A stretch of DNA of 64,000 bases, taken from assembly GCF_014762685.1 (NCBI RefSeq), contig NZ_JABURM010000005.1:186001-250000 (forward strand), in the 5' to 3' direction. Within the stretch, counting starts at the first letter, position 1; each line of letters opens with the position of its first letter. Shown in pieces: positions 63,033-64,000 of the stretch. The DNA is from Gracilimonas sp. GTDB taxonomy: Bacteria > Bacteroidota > Rhodothermia > Balneolales > Balneolaceae. The position numbers were made by a program, and so were the translations under genes. The notes under the pieces were generated by a model. That model did not search any database and was not told where the DNA came from. It saw nothing but the letters and a program-made list of their open reading frames with translations.

Positions 63033-63560
63033 CAGTTTTGATCTCGTTCCCAAAAATAGTTCTGGTCGAATCATTGTTACTTCTGTGTGAAGTCCTCCCT
63101 TGAGGGTGGTGCCGGACTGAGTGGATGCGAAGTCTGGCGGAGGGTGTTTGTGACAGGGGCACTGTTGAATTGAAATGCGATGGATCTGCCGAAGGCACGC
63201 CTTTGGCGGAACGACTCCCGACTGCTCGGTAATGGACGATTTTTGGTGCCCCGGATATCACTAAAGGGTTTCTCCTCCCGGGAGGAGATAAAGAGGAGGG
63301 TCGGTGGTGCCATGGGCAATATTGCTTTTAACGATCTCCATTTCCCCAATGACTTTGATTCGGCATTGCATCAAGAGGTAGTGTCTCTGGCTCCAACACC
63401 CCTCATCCCGAAAAAATCGGGACAGGAACAGCTGACTGATTTATCCCCCACAAGGGGAGACTTTCCCTACTCAAGTTCTGTCAACGAATTTCCTGCCATC
63501 TATAAGGATGTCAATGATGTAAACCTGAAAGTTTTGGGGAGATATTGAAATAAAGGCAAC
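63033..63560. repeat. 528-nt intergenic region rich in inverted repeats
   Basis: No coding sequence is convincing. The region holds several GC-rich inverted units: a near-palindrome CCCTTGAGGG (about 63099-63108), a perfect 18-bp palindrome (63271-63288, TCTCCTCCCGGGAGGAGA), a hairpin TCCCGA-AAAAA-TCGGGA (63406-63422), and CCCC-ACAA-GGGG (about 63447-63458). The composition differs from flanking genes. Repeats of this kind are common between genes in Bacteroidota and are typically dispersed. Open frames on both strands (122 and 116 codons) look like accidental translations of the repeat. Confidence 0.65.
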
Positions 63561-64000
63561 TTAATAGGAAGGTATCACAGGCTGTGTCCAGGCCATTTCG
63601 TAAATAATATCTTCAATAGGGTTGGGATGGAGTTTTGAGGAAGTAATTTTAGCTCTTACAAATTGCATGTCTTTGGTAACCTCAAAGCTGGCAGATGTAT
63701 TTTCAACGGTTTCAAAAACTTCAGGAGCCGCTTCTCCTTCCCGTGCTCCGATAAAAGAAATGGAGTAGGTGACATCCGGCTCGGCATCCACTTCAATGGA
63801 AAGTAGGTTATTTTCATGACTCAGCTTAGAAAGGGTTACGCCCGTGCTTGAATAAAAATCTCCGGCTTCCATCGCGGTGATGATAGATGCAGGGCTTAAT
63901 GAATCGGTCCTGACCATAATCCAACCGCGGCCGGCATTGCTGAATTCCTCGCCATGGTGATGATAGTTGTGGGAGTCATCCGTAGCTAACCCGTAAATAA
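63561..64000 (-). CDS. PHP-domain metal-dependent phosphoesterase, C-terminal part
   Basis: This partial gene enters the window from the right and ends at 63561. About 146 codons are present. Reading the frame upstream of the internal ATG gives IYGLATDDSHNYHHHGEEF, with the Asp-x-His and His-rich ligand cluster typical of PHP (polymerase and histidinol phosphatase) phosphoesterases, and then a beta-rich C-terminal domain (SASFEVTKDMQFVRAKI). No start codon is seen. Its 5' part lies outside the window, so the precise family cannot be named. Confidence 0.75.
   Translation of the reverse strand, partial: IYGLATDDSHNYHHHGEEFSNAGRGWIMVRTDSLSPASIITAMEAGDFYSSTGVTLSKLSHENNLLSIEVDAEPDVTYSISFIGAREGEAAPEVFETVENTSASFEVTKDMQFVRAKITSSKLHPNPIEDIIYEMAWTQPVIPSY

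Noticed and set aside
63180-63548. 122-codon plus-strand ORF (and overlapping minus-strand frames) near the end
   Set aside because: It crosses palindromes and hairpins of a repeat-rich interval and shows no family signature, so it looks like translated repeat.
1-64000. CRISPR array, prophage or insertion sequence
   Set aside because: No regularly spaced direct repeats, transposase, integrase module with phage genes, or tRNA-like attachment site was seen; the single Xer recombinase is housekeeping.

Overview
The window reads as chromosomal DNA from a marine, Gram-negative member of the Bacteroidota/Balneolota side of the tree, with Balneola- or Gracilimonas-like bacteria the best guess. The clues are a secreted protein ending in a type 9 secretion (T9SS) type A sorting domain, a YtxJ-type bacillithiol-system protein, a short primary sigma factor without region 1.1, a one-piece E2-E1 2-oxoglutarate dehydrogenase, a DUF3098 protein, a secreted family often labelled 'asparagine synthetase B', and a 14-repeat Reg_prop sensor kinase. 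The taxonomic placement is inference. No tRNA, rRNA, CRISPR array, prophage or intact insertion sequence was seen.

Layout. 0.1-6.2 kb, minus strand: maf, a TPR protein and the 'asparagine synthetase B-like' protein form a tight unit, followed by mazG and citrate synthase. 6.2-12.4 kb, plus strand: DUF3098, DUF92 and a dicarboxylate symporter overlap as an operon, then a T9SS-exported lamin-tail protein and an aldo/keto reductase. 12.4-26.3 kb, minus strand: an acyl-ACP thioesterase, a membrane fusion protein with two tandem RND pumps, an acidic lipoprotein, a large Asp-box (sortilin/sialidase-like) protein and a UPF0173 metallo-hydrolase. 26.4-28.9 kb, plus strand: YtxJ, a membrane histidine kinase with an unusual ATP-binding box, and a small membrane protein. 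28.9-35.1 kb, minus strand: mtnA, gamma-glutamyltransferase, a Xer recombinase and a PgpH-like 7TM-HD phosphodiesterase. 35.3-39.2 kb, plus strand: rsmA (TTG start behind a heptamer tandem repeat), groES-groEL and two small genes. 39.2-44.4 kb, minus strand: an OB-fold-like protein, a YdeI-family protein, a small lipoprotein and the fused 2-oxoglutarate dehydrogenase. 44.7-56.9 kb, plus strand: pepF, a GAF protein with a possible dead GGDEF domain overlapping deoB, the primary sigma factor, a two-component pair, a Tyr-rich then Ser/Arg/Gly-rich lipoprotein and an outer membrane barrel. 57.0-62.2 kb, minus strand: corA, an OmpA-family lipoprotein, and an ABC permease/ATPase pair. A divergent SGNH esterase then repeats the E. 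coli tesA-ybbA-ybbP arrangement. The window ends in a 0.5 kb patch of repeats and the 3' end of a PHP-domain gene.

How genes work together. Housekeeping metabolism is represented by citrate synthase, 2-oxoglutarate dehydrogenase, mtnA and deoB, and quality control by maf, mazG, groESL and pepF. Envelope functions dominate the rest: RND efflux, lipoproteins, T9SS cargo, an OMP and OmpA. The least familiar parts are the 50.4-56.9 kb signalling-plus-surface cluster and the GAF protein joined to deoB. Most intergenic gaps are short, and at least eight intrinsic terminators can be seen as hairpins. Nothing in the window is clearly a wholly new defence or mobile system.
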